Shown: in pieces, positions 8,650-17,110 of the stretch | How the letters are laid out: the number at the start of each line of letters is the position of its first letter | How positions within the stretch are numbered: position 1 is the first letter of the stretch | Assembly (NCBI RefSeq): GCF_019973735.1 | Contig: NZ_AP024463.1 | Coordinates: 744,001-808,000 of the forward strand | From: Arachnia rubra | GTDB taxonomy: Bacteria; Actinomycetota; Actinomycetes; Propionibacteriales; Propionibacteriaceae | Direction of reading: 5' to 3' | DNA length: 64,000 nucleotides | The notes under the pieces: generated by a model | What the model was told of the DNA's origin: nothing | Database searches by the model: none | What the model saw: only the letters and a program-made list of their open reading frames with translations | Translations under genes and position numbers: made by a program

Positions 8650-9228
8650 ATGAGCAACTGGCTGGGCGACCTGCTATCCCGGATCCTTCGCGACCTCGTC
8701 GCCCAATTCAGGTCTGACGTGAAACGATCGCACCGGGCCAGCGGCACGAGGCGGCGCGGTGCGGGGGCATCCGGCAACAGGGCAGGACAAAGCGGCAACA
8801 GCTCTCAGCGGGCTGGCGACCCAGCCCGCGGCGGATACCCCGGCGACTTCAAGGGAACACCCCGGATCACCTACTCCCCGGCCCCGGGGAATGAGGCCGA
8901 CCCAGGCGAGGTGGTGTGGACCTGGGTGCCCTACGAGGAGGACCACAGGGAGGGCAAGGACCGGCCCGTGCTGATCATCGGCCGTGACGGCAACTGGCTG
9001 CTCGGCCTGCAGCTCACCTCAAAGGACCACGACCGTGACGCCGCGCAGGAGGCACGCAGCGGACGGCTCTGGATGGACATCGGCACGGGGGAGTGGGATC
9101 CGCAGCGACGTCCCAGCGAGGTGCGCCTGAACCGGATCATCCGCGTCGATCCTGGCGGTGTCCGCCGGATCGGGGCGGTCCTCGACCGCGATATCTTCGA
9201 CGCCGTCGCCAGCGCAGTTCGTCCGTGA
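8650..9228 (+). CDS. Orphan PemK/MazF-like protein
   Basis: A 192-residue protein. The N-terminal 65 residues are basic and low-complexity. The C-terminal part (about 85-190) has PemK/MazF beta-barrel features: GEVVWTWVPYEEDHREGKDRPVLIIGRD, then a strand with LLGLQLTSKDH, then VRLNRIIRVDPGGVRRIGAVLD. MazF toxins cleave mRNA, but no antitoxin gene lies beside this one and it is longer than typical MazF (about 115 residues). It may therefore be a housekeeping relative common in Actinobacteria rather than a toxin. It begins 9 bases after the end of a GC-rich spacer with no strong ribosome site. The function is unproven. Confidence 0.7.
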   Translation: MSNWLGDLLSRILRDLVAQFRSDVKRSHRASGTRRRGAGASGNRAGQSGNSSQRAGDPARGGYPGDFKGTPRITYSPAPGNEADPGEVVWTWVPYEEDHREGKDRPVLIIGRDGNWLLGLQLTSKDHDRDAAQEARSGRLWMDIGTGEWDPQRRPSEVRLNRIIRVDPGGVRRIGAVLDRDIFDAVASAVRP

Positions 9229-9321
9229 GAACCGCCGACAGGCGGGAATTTACGTGGGATCATTCGGGTTGACCCATTGGAGGCTCGATAAGGGAGTCTG
9301 TGACCCAATCCAGGAGGGTTC

Positions 9322-10332
9322 TTGATAACCGTCACCGACCTGCGCAAGGTGTACAAGCAGTCCGGCCGTGAGGTACGTGCCCTCGACGGCGTCTCACTGA
9401 CGGTGCCTGAGGGCAGTGTCCACGGCATCATCGGCCACTCCGGCGCCGGGAAGTCCACCCTGGTGCGCTGCCTGGCGATGCTGGATCGTCCCACCTCGGG
9501 ACGCATCGAGATCGGCGGGGTGGACCTGACCAGCGTCCACTCGGCTGCGCTGCGCAACGCACGCCGCCGCCTCGGGCTGGTGTTCCAGCACGCCAACCTG
9601 TTCGACTCCCGCACCGTGTGGCGCAACATCACCTACCCGCTCGAGATCCAGGGAACCCCCAGCCAGAAAAGCCGCGAGCGGGCCCATGAGCTCCTGGAAC
9701 TCGTCGGGCTGGCGGACTCCGCCAACGCCTACCCGGCGCAGCTCTCGGGCGGGCAGCGGCAGCGGGTGGGCATCGCGCGGGCATTGGCGACCAGCCCCGC
9801 CGTGCTGCTGTGCGATGAGCCGACCTCCGCCCTCGACCCGCGCACCACCGACGAGATCCTCGACCTGATCACCGGGCTGCGCTCCCAGCTGGGATTGGCC
9901 GTGCTGGTGATCACTCATGAGATGCATGTGGTCAAACGCGTCTGCGACTCGGTCTCGCTCCTGGAGGCGGGACGGATCATCGAGTCCGGTCCCCTCACCG
10001 ACGTGATCCGCAGCCTCGATGGCTCTTTGTCGCAGGCGCTGTTCGGCATCCCGCCACACGACCCCAGCGCCGAGGAGGGCGGGAACCTGGTCGACGTGCT
10101 GGCCTCCGGCAGCACCGCCGACCGCCCGGTGGTGGCGCTCACATCGCAGCATTTCGGGGTGACGATGCCCATCGTCGCGGGCAGCGTCGAACACCTGGCG
10201 GGGATCACGTTCAGCCACCTCAGGCTGCGCGTCCCAGACGGCACCGACCCAGATGCCGTCGTCGGGTATCTGCAAGAACTCGGGGCCGATGCCCAGCGGA
10301 CCCCCGAGACCGCACTGAATGGAGCCAGCTGA
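9322..10332 (+). CDS. metN: Methionine ABC importer ATP-binding protein MetN (TTG start)
   Basis: ATPase subunit driving D/L-methionine uptake through MetI with the binding lipoprotein MetQ. The 336 residues show Walker A GHSGAGKST (38-46), Q-loop VFQHANLFDS (87-96), signature LSGGQRQR (141-148), Walker B VLLCDEP (161-167) and the H-loop ITHEMH. A C-terminal regulatory NIL-like domain (about 260-330, TMPIVAGSVEHLAG) in relatives binds methionine and inhibits transport. The start is TTG at 9322, chosen because AGGAGGG sits 4-5 bases upstream. Its TGA overlaps the metI ATG. No SAM riboswitch could be recognised in the 93-bp leader. Confidence 0.93.
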   Translation: MITVTDLRKVYKQSGREVRALDGVSLTVPEGSVHGIIGHSGAGKSTLVRCLAMLDRPTSGRIEIGGVDLTSVHSAALRNARRRLGLVFQHANLFDSRTVWRNITYPLEIQGTPSQKSRERAHELLELVGLADSANAYPAQLSGGQRQRVGIARALATSPAVLLCDEPTSALDPRTTDEILDLITGLRSQLGLAVLVITHEMHVVKRVCDSVSLLEAGRIIESGPLTDVIRSLDGSLSQALFGIPPHDPSAEEGGNLVDVLASGSTADRPVVALTSQHFGVTMPIVAGSVEHLAGITFSHLRLRVPDGTDPDAVVGYLQELGADAQRTPETALNGAS

Positions 10333-11003
10333 TGCCTCTGCTTGAACTGAGCTTCAACGAGATCCTCCAGGCTCTCGATCCCGCGATCAAGGAGACCTTG
10401 ATCATGGTTGGCATGTCGAGCGTCGCAACCGTGCTCCTGGGGTTGCCGCTCGGGGTGGTGCTGTTCACCACGCAACGCGGCGGGATCATCGCGAACCCGG
10501 TGCTCTCGGTCGCGCTCTCGACCATCGCGAACATCACCCGGTCCATCCCCTACGCCATCTTGATGCTGAGCCTGATCCCGTTCACCCGCTGGCTCGTCGG
10601 CTCCTCGATCGGTCCGCAGGCAGCCTGCGTCTCCCTGACGATCGGGGCCGTGCCGTTCTTCGCCCGGCTGGTGGAGTCGGCGCTGCGCGACGTCCACTCA
10701 GGCAAGGTGGACGCAGCCCATGCCATGGGCTCCACCCGGATGCAGACCATCACCAAGGTGCTGCTCCCAGAGGCTGCGCCATCGCTGGTGGCGGCTGTCA
10801 CGACGACGGTGGTCACCCTGGTCGGCTACTCCGCCATGGCGGGGCTGATCGGCGGCGGCGGCCTGGGGCGCCTGGCGTACAACTACGGCTATCAGCGCTT
10901 CGAGCCAACCGTTCAACTGGTCACCATCGCGATTCTCGTGGGAATGGTTCAGCTCATCCAGGTGTTGGGAGATGTAGTGATCCGTTACGTCGACCATCGC
11001 TGA
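10332..11003 (+). CDS. metI: Methionine ABC importer permease MetI
   Basis: Membrane channel of the methionine importer: 223 residues with five hydrophobic segments and a cytoplasmic EAA-type coupling loop, DAAHAMGSTRMQTITKVLLPEAAP-like, at about residues 128-150, which docks on MetN. The N-terminal residues LLELSFNEILQALDPAIKETLIM and the TRSIPYAILMLSLIPFTR block are typical of MetI. The start codon overlaps the metN stop (TGATG), indicating translational coupling. It is followed by a 66-bp gap with a hairpin before metQ. Confidence 0.93.
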   Translation: MPLLELSFNEILQALDPAIKETLIMVGMSSVATVLLGLPLGVVLFTTQRGGIIANPVLSVALSTIANITRSIPYAILMLSLIPFTRWLVGSSIGPQAACVSLTIGAVPFFARLVESALRDVHSGKVDAAHAMGSTRMQTITKVLLPEAAPSLVAAVTTTVVTLVGYSAMAGLIGGGGLGRLAYNYGYQRFEPTVQLVTIAILVGMVQLIQVLGDVVIRYVDHR

Positions 11004-11031
11004 TGGGGCTTCGGCGTACCACGACAACGGT

Positions 11032-11050
11032 GGCCAACTCGTGGTTGGCC
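11032..11050 (+). promoter_or_regulatory. Intercistronic hairpin between metI and metQ
   Basis: GGCCAAC-TCGTG-GTTGGCC, a perfect 7-bp stem with a 5-nt loop, ending 19 bases before the metQ start and just upstream of its AGAAAGGA ribosome site. There is no U-tract. It could adjust the ratio of binding protein to membrane components by mRNA processing or stabilisation, as intercistronic stems often do. Confidence 0.45.
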
Positions 11051-11069
11051 CAGAAAGGACGCACCCAGA

Positions 11070-11885
11070 ATGCGTAGATACCTCTCCCTGCTGGCGGGCT
11101 TGTTGGCCGCCACCCTGGCGCTGACGGCCTGCGGCTCCAGCGGCTCAGGCGACTCCGGCACCACGAAGGTGACGGTCGGCGCCAGTCCCGTGCCACACGC
11201 GAAGATCCTCCAGTACGTCCGCGACAATCTCGCCAAGGACGCCGGCATCGAACTGGAGATCAAGGAGTTCGACGACTACGTGCTCCCCAACTCCGCGCTG
11301 AATGACGGCTCGCTGGACGCCAACTACTACCAGCACCTGCCCTACCTGGAGAACGAGATGTCCCAGAAGGGCTACAAGTTCACCCACGGCGCGGGCATCC
11401 ACATCGAGCCTCTCTCCGTTTTCTCCCGTAAGTACAGCGACCTGGCCTCCGTGCCTGATGGCGCCACCATCGCCATCACCAGCGACGTGTCCAACCAGTA
11501 CCGTGCCCTGAAGCTGCTGGAGAAGGCCGGCCTGCTGCAGAACCTCACCAAGGACGCCACCGTCCTGTCGCTGACCGCTGAGCAGAACCCACGTGGCTTC
11601 AAGTTCGAGGAGAACCAGCCCGAGGTCATCGTTCAGTTGCTGGATGACTCCGCCATCGACCTGGCCTTCATCAACTCGAACTTCATCCTGAGCGCAGGCC
11701 TGAACACCAGCGGTGCACTGCTGGTCGAGGAGGTCGAGGACAACCCCTACGCCAACCTGCTCGTGTGGCGCGAGGACAACACCAATCCCGGAGTCCAGAA
11801 ACTCGACGAACTGCTGCACAGCCAGCAGGTCAAGGACTTCATCAAGACCACCTGGCCGGAGGGCGAGGTGATCGCAGCCAAGTGA
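11070..11885 (+). CDS. metQ: Methionine-binding lipoprotein MetQ
   Basis: Captures methionine outside the membrane and delivers it to MetNI. The 271 residues open with a lipoprotein signal peptide, and lipobox LTAC places the lipidated cysteine at residue 21. The mature part has the NlpA/MetQ blocks KVTVGASPVPHAKIL, EFDDYVLPNSALNDGSLDANYYQHLPYL (in two strands) and DSAIDLAFINSNFI. It is the third gene of metNIQ, 66 bp after metI, and is followed by a GC-rich hairpin that overlaps the end of the convergent gene. Confidence 0.93.
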   Translation: MRRYLSLLAGLLAATLALTACGSSGSGDSGTTKVTVGASPVPHAKILQYVRDNLAKDAGIELEIKEFDDYVLPNSALNDGSLDANYYQHLPYLENEMSQKGYKFTHGAGIHIEPLSVFSRKYSDLASVPDGATIAITSDVSNQYRALKLLEKAGLLQNLTKDATVLSLTAEQNPRGFKFEENQPEVIVQLLDDSAIDLAFINSNFILSAGLNTSGALLVEEVEDNPYANLLVWREDNTNPGVQKLDELLHSQQVKDFIKTTWPEGEVIAAK

Positions 11886-11897
11886 TCGCGGACCGCC

Positions 11898-11934
11898 CCG
11901 CGCTTCCGCCCGGCTCCGGTCAGCGGAAGCGCGG
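11898..11934 (+). terminator. Hairpin downstream of metQ
   Basis: CCGCGCTTCCGC (11898-11909) pairs perfectly with GCGGAAGCGCGG (11923-11934), a 12-bp stem 12 bases after the metQ stop. The right arm lies inside the last codons of the convergent gene ending at 11920. There is no U-run. Confidence 0.55.
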
Positions 11935-12600
11935 TAGGCGGCCGTAGAAGATGTTTCCCGGAGTCTGATAGGTCTCCTGGGACGAGGCCCGGTGAGCTTT
12001 GCAGTACCTGAGGTAGCGGGTCGTGTCGGGCCAGAACACGAACACGGTTCCCAGCAGCGCCAAGGCAGCCCCGGGCAGCGCCCACAGATCAAACAGCAGC
12101 ATCGCGACCACCGTCAGAGCCAGCGCCGTGATCGCGATGGGCCGCGACCAGCTCCAGCCGATCCAGGCCTGATACCCCGCGACGGCGCAGGCCCCCGCCA
12201 CCAGCACGACGACGAGCGCCAGCACCCCTTCCAAGGTCAGCGACAGCCACTTCCCGGGATCAGGGCTCACCCACTGGACCAGATTCGCCGATGCCGGGTA
12301 CGAGCTGGGGTGCACGGCGAGCCACCAGTGCCGCCCATAGACGACTGCGATGGCCGCGGCGGCCAGGCAGAAGAGCACCAGTGCCACCAGCGTGCTCCAC
12401 GGCCTGGGTGGTTCTCCTGTGCGCTTGGACAGGGGGACCTCCTGGCGCAGCACCGGCAGCGGCGGCAGCGTCGCGATCTCCTTGACAGCGGGCGTGACGC
12501 CGGGCTGAAGCCCTGGGGCAGGACTAGATGGCGCTGGGCCCCCAGAAACGGGCGTTCCTGGCGGTGTGGCCTGTGGAGGGGGTATCGGATGGGTGGTCAT
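11920..12600 (-). CDS. Proline-rich membrane protein, unknown function
   Basis: A 226-residue protein: about 65 Pro/Gly/Ala-rich residues at the N-terminus, then four hydrophobic helices (about 70-88, 122-145, 152-170 and 172-190) and a short basic C-terminal tail (WPDTTRYLRYCKAHRAS). No family is recognised. The first helix ends in a WW pair (HWWLAVHPSSYP) followed by an outer loop. It is convergent with metQ and 12 bp downstream of the M20 amidohydrolase gene, so those two may be co-transcribed, but no functional link is evident. Confidence 0.6.
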   Translation of the reverse strand: MTTHPIPPPQATPPGTPVSGGPAPSSPAPGLQPGVTPAVKEIATLPPLPVLRQEVPLSKRTGEPPRPWSTLVALVLFCLAAAAIAVVYGRHWWLAVHPSSYPASANLVQWVSPDPGKWLSLTLEGVLALVVVLVAGACAVAGYQAWIGWSWSRPIAITALALTVVAMLLFDLWALPGAALALLGTVFVFWPDTTRYLRYCKAHRASSQETYQTPGNIFYGRLPRFR

Positions 12601-12612
12601 CGTCCTCCAAGA

Positions 12613-13839
12613 CTACTGGGCTGAGAGCGTAAGACGCCTGTGCGCCAGCTCCGCCAGGAGAGCGGAGCCGTCGGCGATCACGGAGTCATCGAAACGGCAG
12701 TAGGCCGAGTGGTTCATCGGGGCGGTCGCCGGGTCCAGCTCGGGCAGGCAGGCCGACAGGCCGATGAAGCAGCCGGGAGTCACCTCCAGGATGCGGGAGA
12801 AGTCCTCGGCAGCAGCCAGCGGATTGCTCCAGCGGGCATGCCGGTCCTCGCCGAACACCTCAGCCACCACCTCGGCGACATGGTCCGCAGCAGCGTCGTC
12901 GTTGACGGTGACGGGATACTGCTCGACCACCTCGATCTCCACGCTGACGCCGTGGACCCGGGCAATGCCCTCCAGCAGCTCCGGCCAGAGCTGCATCAGG
13001 CGTGACCGGGATGCTTCGGAGAAGGTGCGCATCGTGGCGTCGAAGAAGGCGTCCTCCGGAATCACATTGGCCGCCGTGCCCGCCTGTACCCGGCCCACGC
13101 TGACCACCACAGGGTCGAAGATGCTGAACCGGCGCGTGACCATGGCGTGGGTGGCGGTGATCATCTCCGCCAGCGCGGGGACGGGGTCGGCGGCCAGTTG
13201 CGGAGCGGAGCCGTGACCCCCACGTCCCACCACCCGGGCCTTGATCACATCGGCCCCGGCCATCACCGGGCCGGGTTTGGTGGAGAAGGTGCCCAGCGGA
13301 TCCAGCCCCGCCCACACATGGATGGCCCAGGCAGCATCGGGACGCCGCCCGGCAGCGTCCAGCAGGCCCTCGCCAATCATGTGGCCACAGCCGTCGAAAC
13401 CCTCCTCGCCCGGCTGGAACTGGAGGATCACATCCCCAGCCAGCTCATCGCGATGGGCTGCGAGCGCCTTAGCGGCTCCGACCAGCAATGACATGTGCAG
13501 ATCGTGTCCGCAGGCATGCATGTTGCCGTTCTCCGATGCGAACGGCTCACCAGACAGCTCCCTGACCGGCAGGCCGTCCATGTCGCCGCGAAGTAGCACG
13601 ACGGGTCTTTCATTGTCGCCAGGGGCCGTGCCGCGCAGCACCGCGACGATGCTGCTCAGTGATTTGCCCAGCGTGATCTCCAACGGCAGGCCGTCGAGGG
13701 CCTTTAGCACCCGAGCCTGGGTCAGGGGCAGGTCGAGCCCAACCTCAGGAATCTGGTGGAGTTCGCGGCGCAGGGCCACGAGCTCGGTGCTCAACTGGTT
13801 GCAGTACTCCCGGATACTCACGAGCACCAAGTCTTTCAC
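12613..13839 (-). CDS. M20-family amidohydrolase (N-acyl amino acid / hippurate hydrolase type)
   Basis: Hydrolyses the amide bond of N-acylated amino acids or related amides in the cytosol using two metal ions. The 408 residues contain the metal-site motifs LRGDMDGLPV (83-92), MHACGHDLHM (107-116, with the Cys-Gly-His typical of the AmhX/HipO subgroup) and QPGEEG (142-147), plus a C-terminal NHSAYCRFDD with the last ligand histidine. The central residues 190-310 form the dimerisation lid (VGRGGHGSAPQLAADPV). The start is GTG at 13839. Substrate choice within the family cannot be read. Confidence 0.85.
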   Translation of the reverse strand: MKDLVLVSIREYCNQLSTELVALRRELHQIPEVGLDLPLTQARVLKALDGLPLEITLGKSLSSIVAVLRGTAPGDNERPVVLLRGDMDGLPVRELSGEPFASENGNMHACGHDLHMSLLVGAAKALAAHRDELAGDVILQFQPGEEGFDGCGHMIGEGLLDAAGRRPDAAWAIHVWAGLDPLGTFSTKPGPVMAGADVIKARVVGRGGHGSAPQLAADPVPALAEMITATHAMVTRRFSIFDPVVVSVGRVQAGTAANVIPEDAFFDATMRTFSEASRSRLMQLWPELLEGIARVHGVSVEIEVVEQYPVTVNDDAAADHVAEVVAEVFGEDRHARWSNPLAAAEDFSRILEVTPGCFIGLSACLPELDPATAPMNHSAYCRFDDSVIADGSALLAELAHRRLTLSAQ

Positions 13840-13927
13840 GCCTCAGGCGAGGCCGCGGGCAGGGACCGTATCGCGACTCGCTCCGCTCAATTCGTCGCAA
13901 ATACTGAGAAACTCATAAGATGTTCTC

Positions 13928-14473
13928 ATGCAAGCCGTCTCTAAGCCTCACCTGGTGCGTCGGCAGTCAGCGCTGATGTTGAAATGCTCAGACACGGAGC
14001 CGGTTGTGCAGAGCCTGAGAGAACGTCTGGACCCATCAGCGGCAGACGGAGTGTCCGCTCATCTCAACCTGCTGTACCCGTTCACCACGAACCTTTCGAT
14101 GGGAGACGACGACGCCCTGATCGAGGTGCTGCGCGACTTCGGGCGCTTCCACATCGACTTCACCCGCACCGGCTGGTTCGGGACCGACTCGGTGTACCTG
14201 GTGCCCGACAACACGACGGTGCTGACGAACCTCGTCACCAGGATCCGTGAGGTGTTCCCGGAATATCCGGCCTTCGGCGCCGTCCCCGAGCGTGCCGTCC
14301 CGCACGTGACCATCGGCAAGCGTGCCCCAGCCTCGGAGCTGCGGGCCGCGGAGGCCGAAGTGCTTGCGAAGCTCCCGGTCCGCCAGGTCTGCACCACCGT
14401 CGAGCTGTGGAGTGGTCCCCCGCCCGGCACAGGCCGCTGGCAGCGGCATCGCACCTACCAGCTGGGGGAGTGA
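13928..14473 (+). CDS. 2H phosphoesterase (2'-5' RNA ligase family)
   Basis: A 181-residue protein of the 2H superfamily, which handles 2'-5' or cyclic phosphodiesters of RNA or nucleotides. The second catalytic motif is HVTIG (about residues 121-125). The first, AHLNLLYPF (about 45-53), has Asn where the family usually has Thr or Ser (H-x-T/S). The C-terminal strand ELWSGPPPGTGRWQRHRTYQL closes the barrel. It stands alone and is followed by a long hairpin. Activity is uncertain given the atypical first motif. Confidence 0.75.
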   Translation: MQAVSKPHLVRRQSALMLKCSDTEPVVQSLRERLDPSAADGVSAHLNLLYPFTTNLSMGDDDALIEVLRDFGRFHIDFTRTGWFGTDSVYLVPDNTTVLTNLVTRIREVFPEYPAFGAVPERAVPHVTIGKRAPASELRAAEAEVLAKLPVRQVCTTVELWSGPPPGTGRWQRHRTYQLGE

Positions 14474-14475
14474 AT

Positions 14476-14513
14476 AGCAGGTCCCCGTCCCTGTGCTGGG
14501 ACGGGGACCTGCT
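14476..14513. terminator. Bidirectional 16-bp hairpin
   Basis: AGCAGGTCCCCGTCCC (14476-14491) and GGGACGGGGACCTGCT (14498-14513) pair perfectly around a 6-nt loop, between the convergent 2H gene (stop 14473) and CoA-transferase gene (stop 14532). No U-tract is present on either side. Confidence 0.75.
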
Positions 14514-14531
14514 GTCTGGCTGGGCAGGGTG

Positions 14532-16043
14532 TCACTTCATGGAGCCGGTCTCCAGGAAACGGACATGCCAGCTGAGGGCGCTGGACAGGTCATGCGGGGT
14601 GTGCTGCCCATTGGCCTTCGTGGCGGCCAGTTTCACGTACTCGCGCAGCGGTTCCTTGTAATCCGGGTGTGCGCAGTTCTCGATGATCGCCTGGGCGCGC
14701 TGCCTGGGTGCCAGGCCGCGCAGGTCGGCCAGTCCCTGCTCCGTGATGATCAGGTCTACGTCGTGTTCGGTGTGGTCCACATGGCTGACCATCGGGGTGA
14801 TGGCCGAGATCGCCCCGCCCTTCGCCGTCGACGGAGTCACGAAGGCGGAGAAGAAGCCGTTGCGGGTGAAGTCGCCCGAGCCGCCGATGCCGTTCTGCAT
14901 CCGGGAGCCCATGATGTGGGTGGAGTTGACGTTGCCGTAGATGTCGGCCTCGATCATGCCATTGCAGGCGATGACACCCATGCGGCGGATTGGCTCCGGA
15001 TGGTTGGAGACGTCCTGCGGGCGCAGAATGATCTTCTTGGTGTAGTCGGCAGCGTTCTCGTTCATCTTGTGTGCGGCCTCGGGGGACAGCGAGAACGCCG
15101 TGGCGGAGGCCACCAGGAGCTTGCCGGAGTCCAGCAGGTCGACCATGCCGTCCTGGATCACCTCGGTGTATGAGGTCAGGTTCTCGAACGGACCCTCCAG
15201 TAGGCCGGCGAGCACCGCGTTAGCGATGTTCCCGACCCCTGACTGCAGCGGGAGCAGGTTCTCGGGCAGGCGGCCGTGCTTGACCTCGTCGGCCAGGAAG
15301 TCCAGGAAATAGCCGGCGATGGCGCGGGAGTCGTCGTCGAGCGGTTTGAACGGGGTGTTCCGGTCGGCCGCGTCGGTGGCGATGACGGCCACCACCTTCT
15401 CCGGGTCCACCAGCATGGTCTTGCCGCCAATGCGGTCGCCCGGGGCTGTGATGGGCAGGGGTACCCGGCTCGGGGGCAGCGCGCCGATGGGGTAGTAGAT
15501 GTCGTGCATGCCGTAGAGGTCTTCCGACTGCCACGAGTTGACCTCGATGATCACCTTGTCAGCCTGGTCGACGTAGGTGCGGTTCATGCCCACCGACGAT
15601 GACGGCACGATCTCGCCGTAGGTCGTGATGGCGGTGGCCTCGATCACGGCCAGGTTGAGCTTGCCCAGGAAGCCCTGGGTCACCTGGTTCCCGACATGCG
15701 ACAGGTGGATGTCGGTGTAGTAGGAGTCGCCCTTGTTGATGGCGGTGCGCATCGCAGGGTCGGACTGGTAGGGCTGCCGGTAGGCGACGCCGCCTGTGGC
15801 AGCCAGCGCTCCGTCCAGTTCGGGGGCGGTGGAGGCGCCGGTCCAGACGCCGACCCGGAACTCCTCTCCCTTCTCGTGGGCAGCGGTGATGCGCTCGGCG
15901 AGCGCACCGGGGAAGGCTTTGGGATAGCCAGCGCCGGTGAAGCCGGAGAAGCCGATATTCCAGCCATTCTCCACCAGGGCTGCGGCATCCGCCGCAGACA
16001 TCACCTTGGAACGGAACCTCTCGTTCCGAATCCGATCTGACAT
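14532..16043 (-). CDS. Acetyl-CoA hydrolase/CoA-transferase family protein (succinyl-CoA:acetate/propionate type)
   Basis: Moves CoA between acyl-CoA and a carboxylate (succinyl-CoA to acetate or propionate), a step that in propionibacteria links succinate and propionate metabolism. At 503 residues it matches Cat1/AarC-type enzymes. It carries GxGY near residues 37-40, the adenine-binding QSGVGNIANAV block (267-277), SYTEVIQD with Glu294 aligned to the catalytic glutamate of AarC, and a C-terminal ITEQGLADLRG. The start at 16043 (MSDRIRN) has AGGGA upstream. Propionyl-CoA:succinate transfer is the likely in vivo role, inferred from the presumed lineage and the adjacent anaplerotic genes rather than demonstrated. 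Confidence 0.88.
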   Translation of the reverse strand: MSDRIRNERFRSKVMSAADAAALVENGWNIGFSGFTGAGYPKAFPGALAERITAAHEKGEEFRVGVWTGASTAPELDGALAATGGVAYRQPYQSDPAMRTAINKGDSYYTDIHLSHVGNQVTQGFLGKLNLAVIEATAITTYGEIVPSSSVGMNRTYVDQADKVIIEVNSWQSEDLYGMHDIYYPIGALPPSRVPLPITAPGDRIGGKTMLVDPEKVVAVIATDAADRNTPFKPLDDDSRAIAGYFLDFLADEVKHGRLPENLLPLQSGVGNIANAVLAGLLEGPFENLTSYTEVIQDGMVDLLDSGKLLVASATAFSLSPEAAHKMNENAADYTKKIILRPQDVSNHPEPIRRMGVIACNGMIEADIYGNVNSTHIMGSRMQNGIGGSGDFTRNGFFSAFVTPSTAKGGAISAITPMVSHVDHTEHDVDLIITEQGLADLRGLAPRQRAQAIIENCAHPDYKEPLREYVKLAATKANGQHTPHDLSSALSWHVRFLETGSMK

Positions 16044-16149
16044 ATTCCCTCCTTGGAAGAACCTGCATGTGGTGGTTGTAAGCGTATCGGCTCACTGCCC
16101 AGGGAACGCATGGGGGTGTCGCCATTCCCGCGTGGCCAGGGAATGCCGT

Positions 16150-16983
16150 TCAGGACCCAGGACCCGCTAGGACCAGGTCGGTCAGGGCATCGAGCCGGGG
16201 GAAGGCGATGACTGCGTCTGCCCGGGTCGCCGTCGCGGGTTTCGCGCAGTAGGCGACGCTGAGCCCGGCGGCAGCGAGCATCCCCAGGTCGTTGGCGCCG
16301 TCACCCACTGCCACGGCGTATTCGAGTGGGACGCCGGAGTCCTGCGCGAACTGGGTGAGGTCGCGGGCTTTCTGGGCCCGGTCCACGACGGTGCCGGTCA
16401 CCTGGCCCGTCAGATGGCCGTTGCGTACCTCCAGGTGGTTGGCGTTGAAGAAGTCGAGGCACAGTTCCTCTGCCAGCGGGCCCACCAGGGCGCTGAACCC
16501 GCCCGAGGTGACGCCCACCCGCACCCCCGCCTCGTGGAGGGCCGCGATCAGCTCCCGGGCCCCCGGGGAGAGGGTCATGCAGGGAAGCACGTCGCCGAAG
16601 ACACCGGCTGGCAGGCCCCTCAGCGTGGCCACTCGCTCCCGTAGCGAGCTCTCGAAGTCGAGCTCACCGCGCATGGCGCGTTCGGTGATGGACGCGACAA
16701 GGCCGCCGGTCCCCGCGTGGGAGGCCAGGAGGTCGATGGCCTCTGTCGTGGTCAGGGTCGAGTCCACATCCATCATCACCAGACGCGCCGGCTCCGTGGC
16801 CAGGGGCCCTGTCACCACCCCACCCGAGGCCACTTCAACAAGACTCAGCCGCATCTGCTCCGGGTCGTCAGTATCGACGAGGTGACTGGCGGCGTACCCG
16901 AATGGCCGCGGCTGCCAGCCGGCCTCAACATCAAAGGGGAGAGCGACCGGAGCCGGATTCAAGGCGGTGAGGCGGGCACGCAT
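16150..16983 (-). CDS. serB: Phosphoserine phosphatase SerB
   Basis: Dephosphorylates phosphoserine in the last step of serine synthesis (cytosolic HAD hydrolase). The 277 residues have HAD motif I DVDSTLT (nucleophile Asp), motif II GVTSGGFS, the cap with the EAIDLLA block, the basic residue in VDRAQKARDL and motif IV VGDGANDLGML. An N-terminal segment of about 65 residues may be a remnant ACT-like part. I start at ATG 16983, because a longer frame reaching 17106 would run through the terminator of the upstream protease gene at 17039-17074. No strong ribosome site precedes 16983, so the start is less certain than the function. Confidence 0.9.
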   Translation of the reverse strand: MRARLTALNPAPVALPFDVEAGWQPRPFGYAASHLVDTDDPEQMRLSLVEVASGGVVTGPLATEPARLVMMDVDSTLTTTEAIDLLASHAGTGGLVASITERAMRGELDFESSLRERVATLRGLPAGVFGDVLPCMTLSPGARELIAALHEAGVRVGVTSGGFSALVGPLAEELCLDFFNANHLEVRNGHLTGQVTGTVVDRAQKARDLTQFAQDSGVPLEYAVAVGDGANDLGMLAAAGLSVAYCAKPATATRADAVIAFPRLDALTDLVLAGPGS

Positions 16984-17038
16984 GGCGTCGAGGCTATCCA
17001 GAAAACCTACCCCGGGAAAACAAGCCTCGAGAAAACGA

Positions 17039-17074
17039 TCTGGGCCCTCCCGGAGTGGGGCGGGAGGGCCCAGA
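17039..17074 (-). terminator. Intrinsic terminator of the HtrA-like protease gene
   Basis: Stem of TCTGGGCCCTCCC paired with GGGAGGGCCCAGA (13 bp, 10-nt loop), followed on the minus strand by ATCGTTTTC. It begins 37 bases after the stop at 17111. It separates the protease from serB and argues against the longest serB frame. Confidence 0.8.
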
Positions 17075-17110
17075 CGATCTCTCAACAGGTATGGCCTCCA
17101 GGCCACGGGC

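Noticed and set aside
9229..9321. SAM or S-box riboswitch upstream of metN
   Set aside because: Only 93 bases, with no recognisable riboswitch core and only a weak 5-bp hairpin near 9233.
9394..10275. 293-codon open frame antisense to metN
   Set aside because: High-GC shadow of a clearly coding gene; no ribosome site and composition rich in Gln/Asp/Gly/Arg.
16984..17106. N-terminal extension of serB to an ATG at 17106
   Set aside because: It would translate through the protease terminator hairpin and its T-tract, and the added residues are low-complexity.
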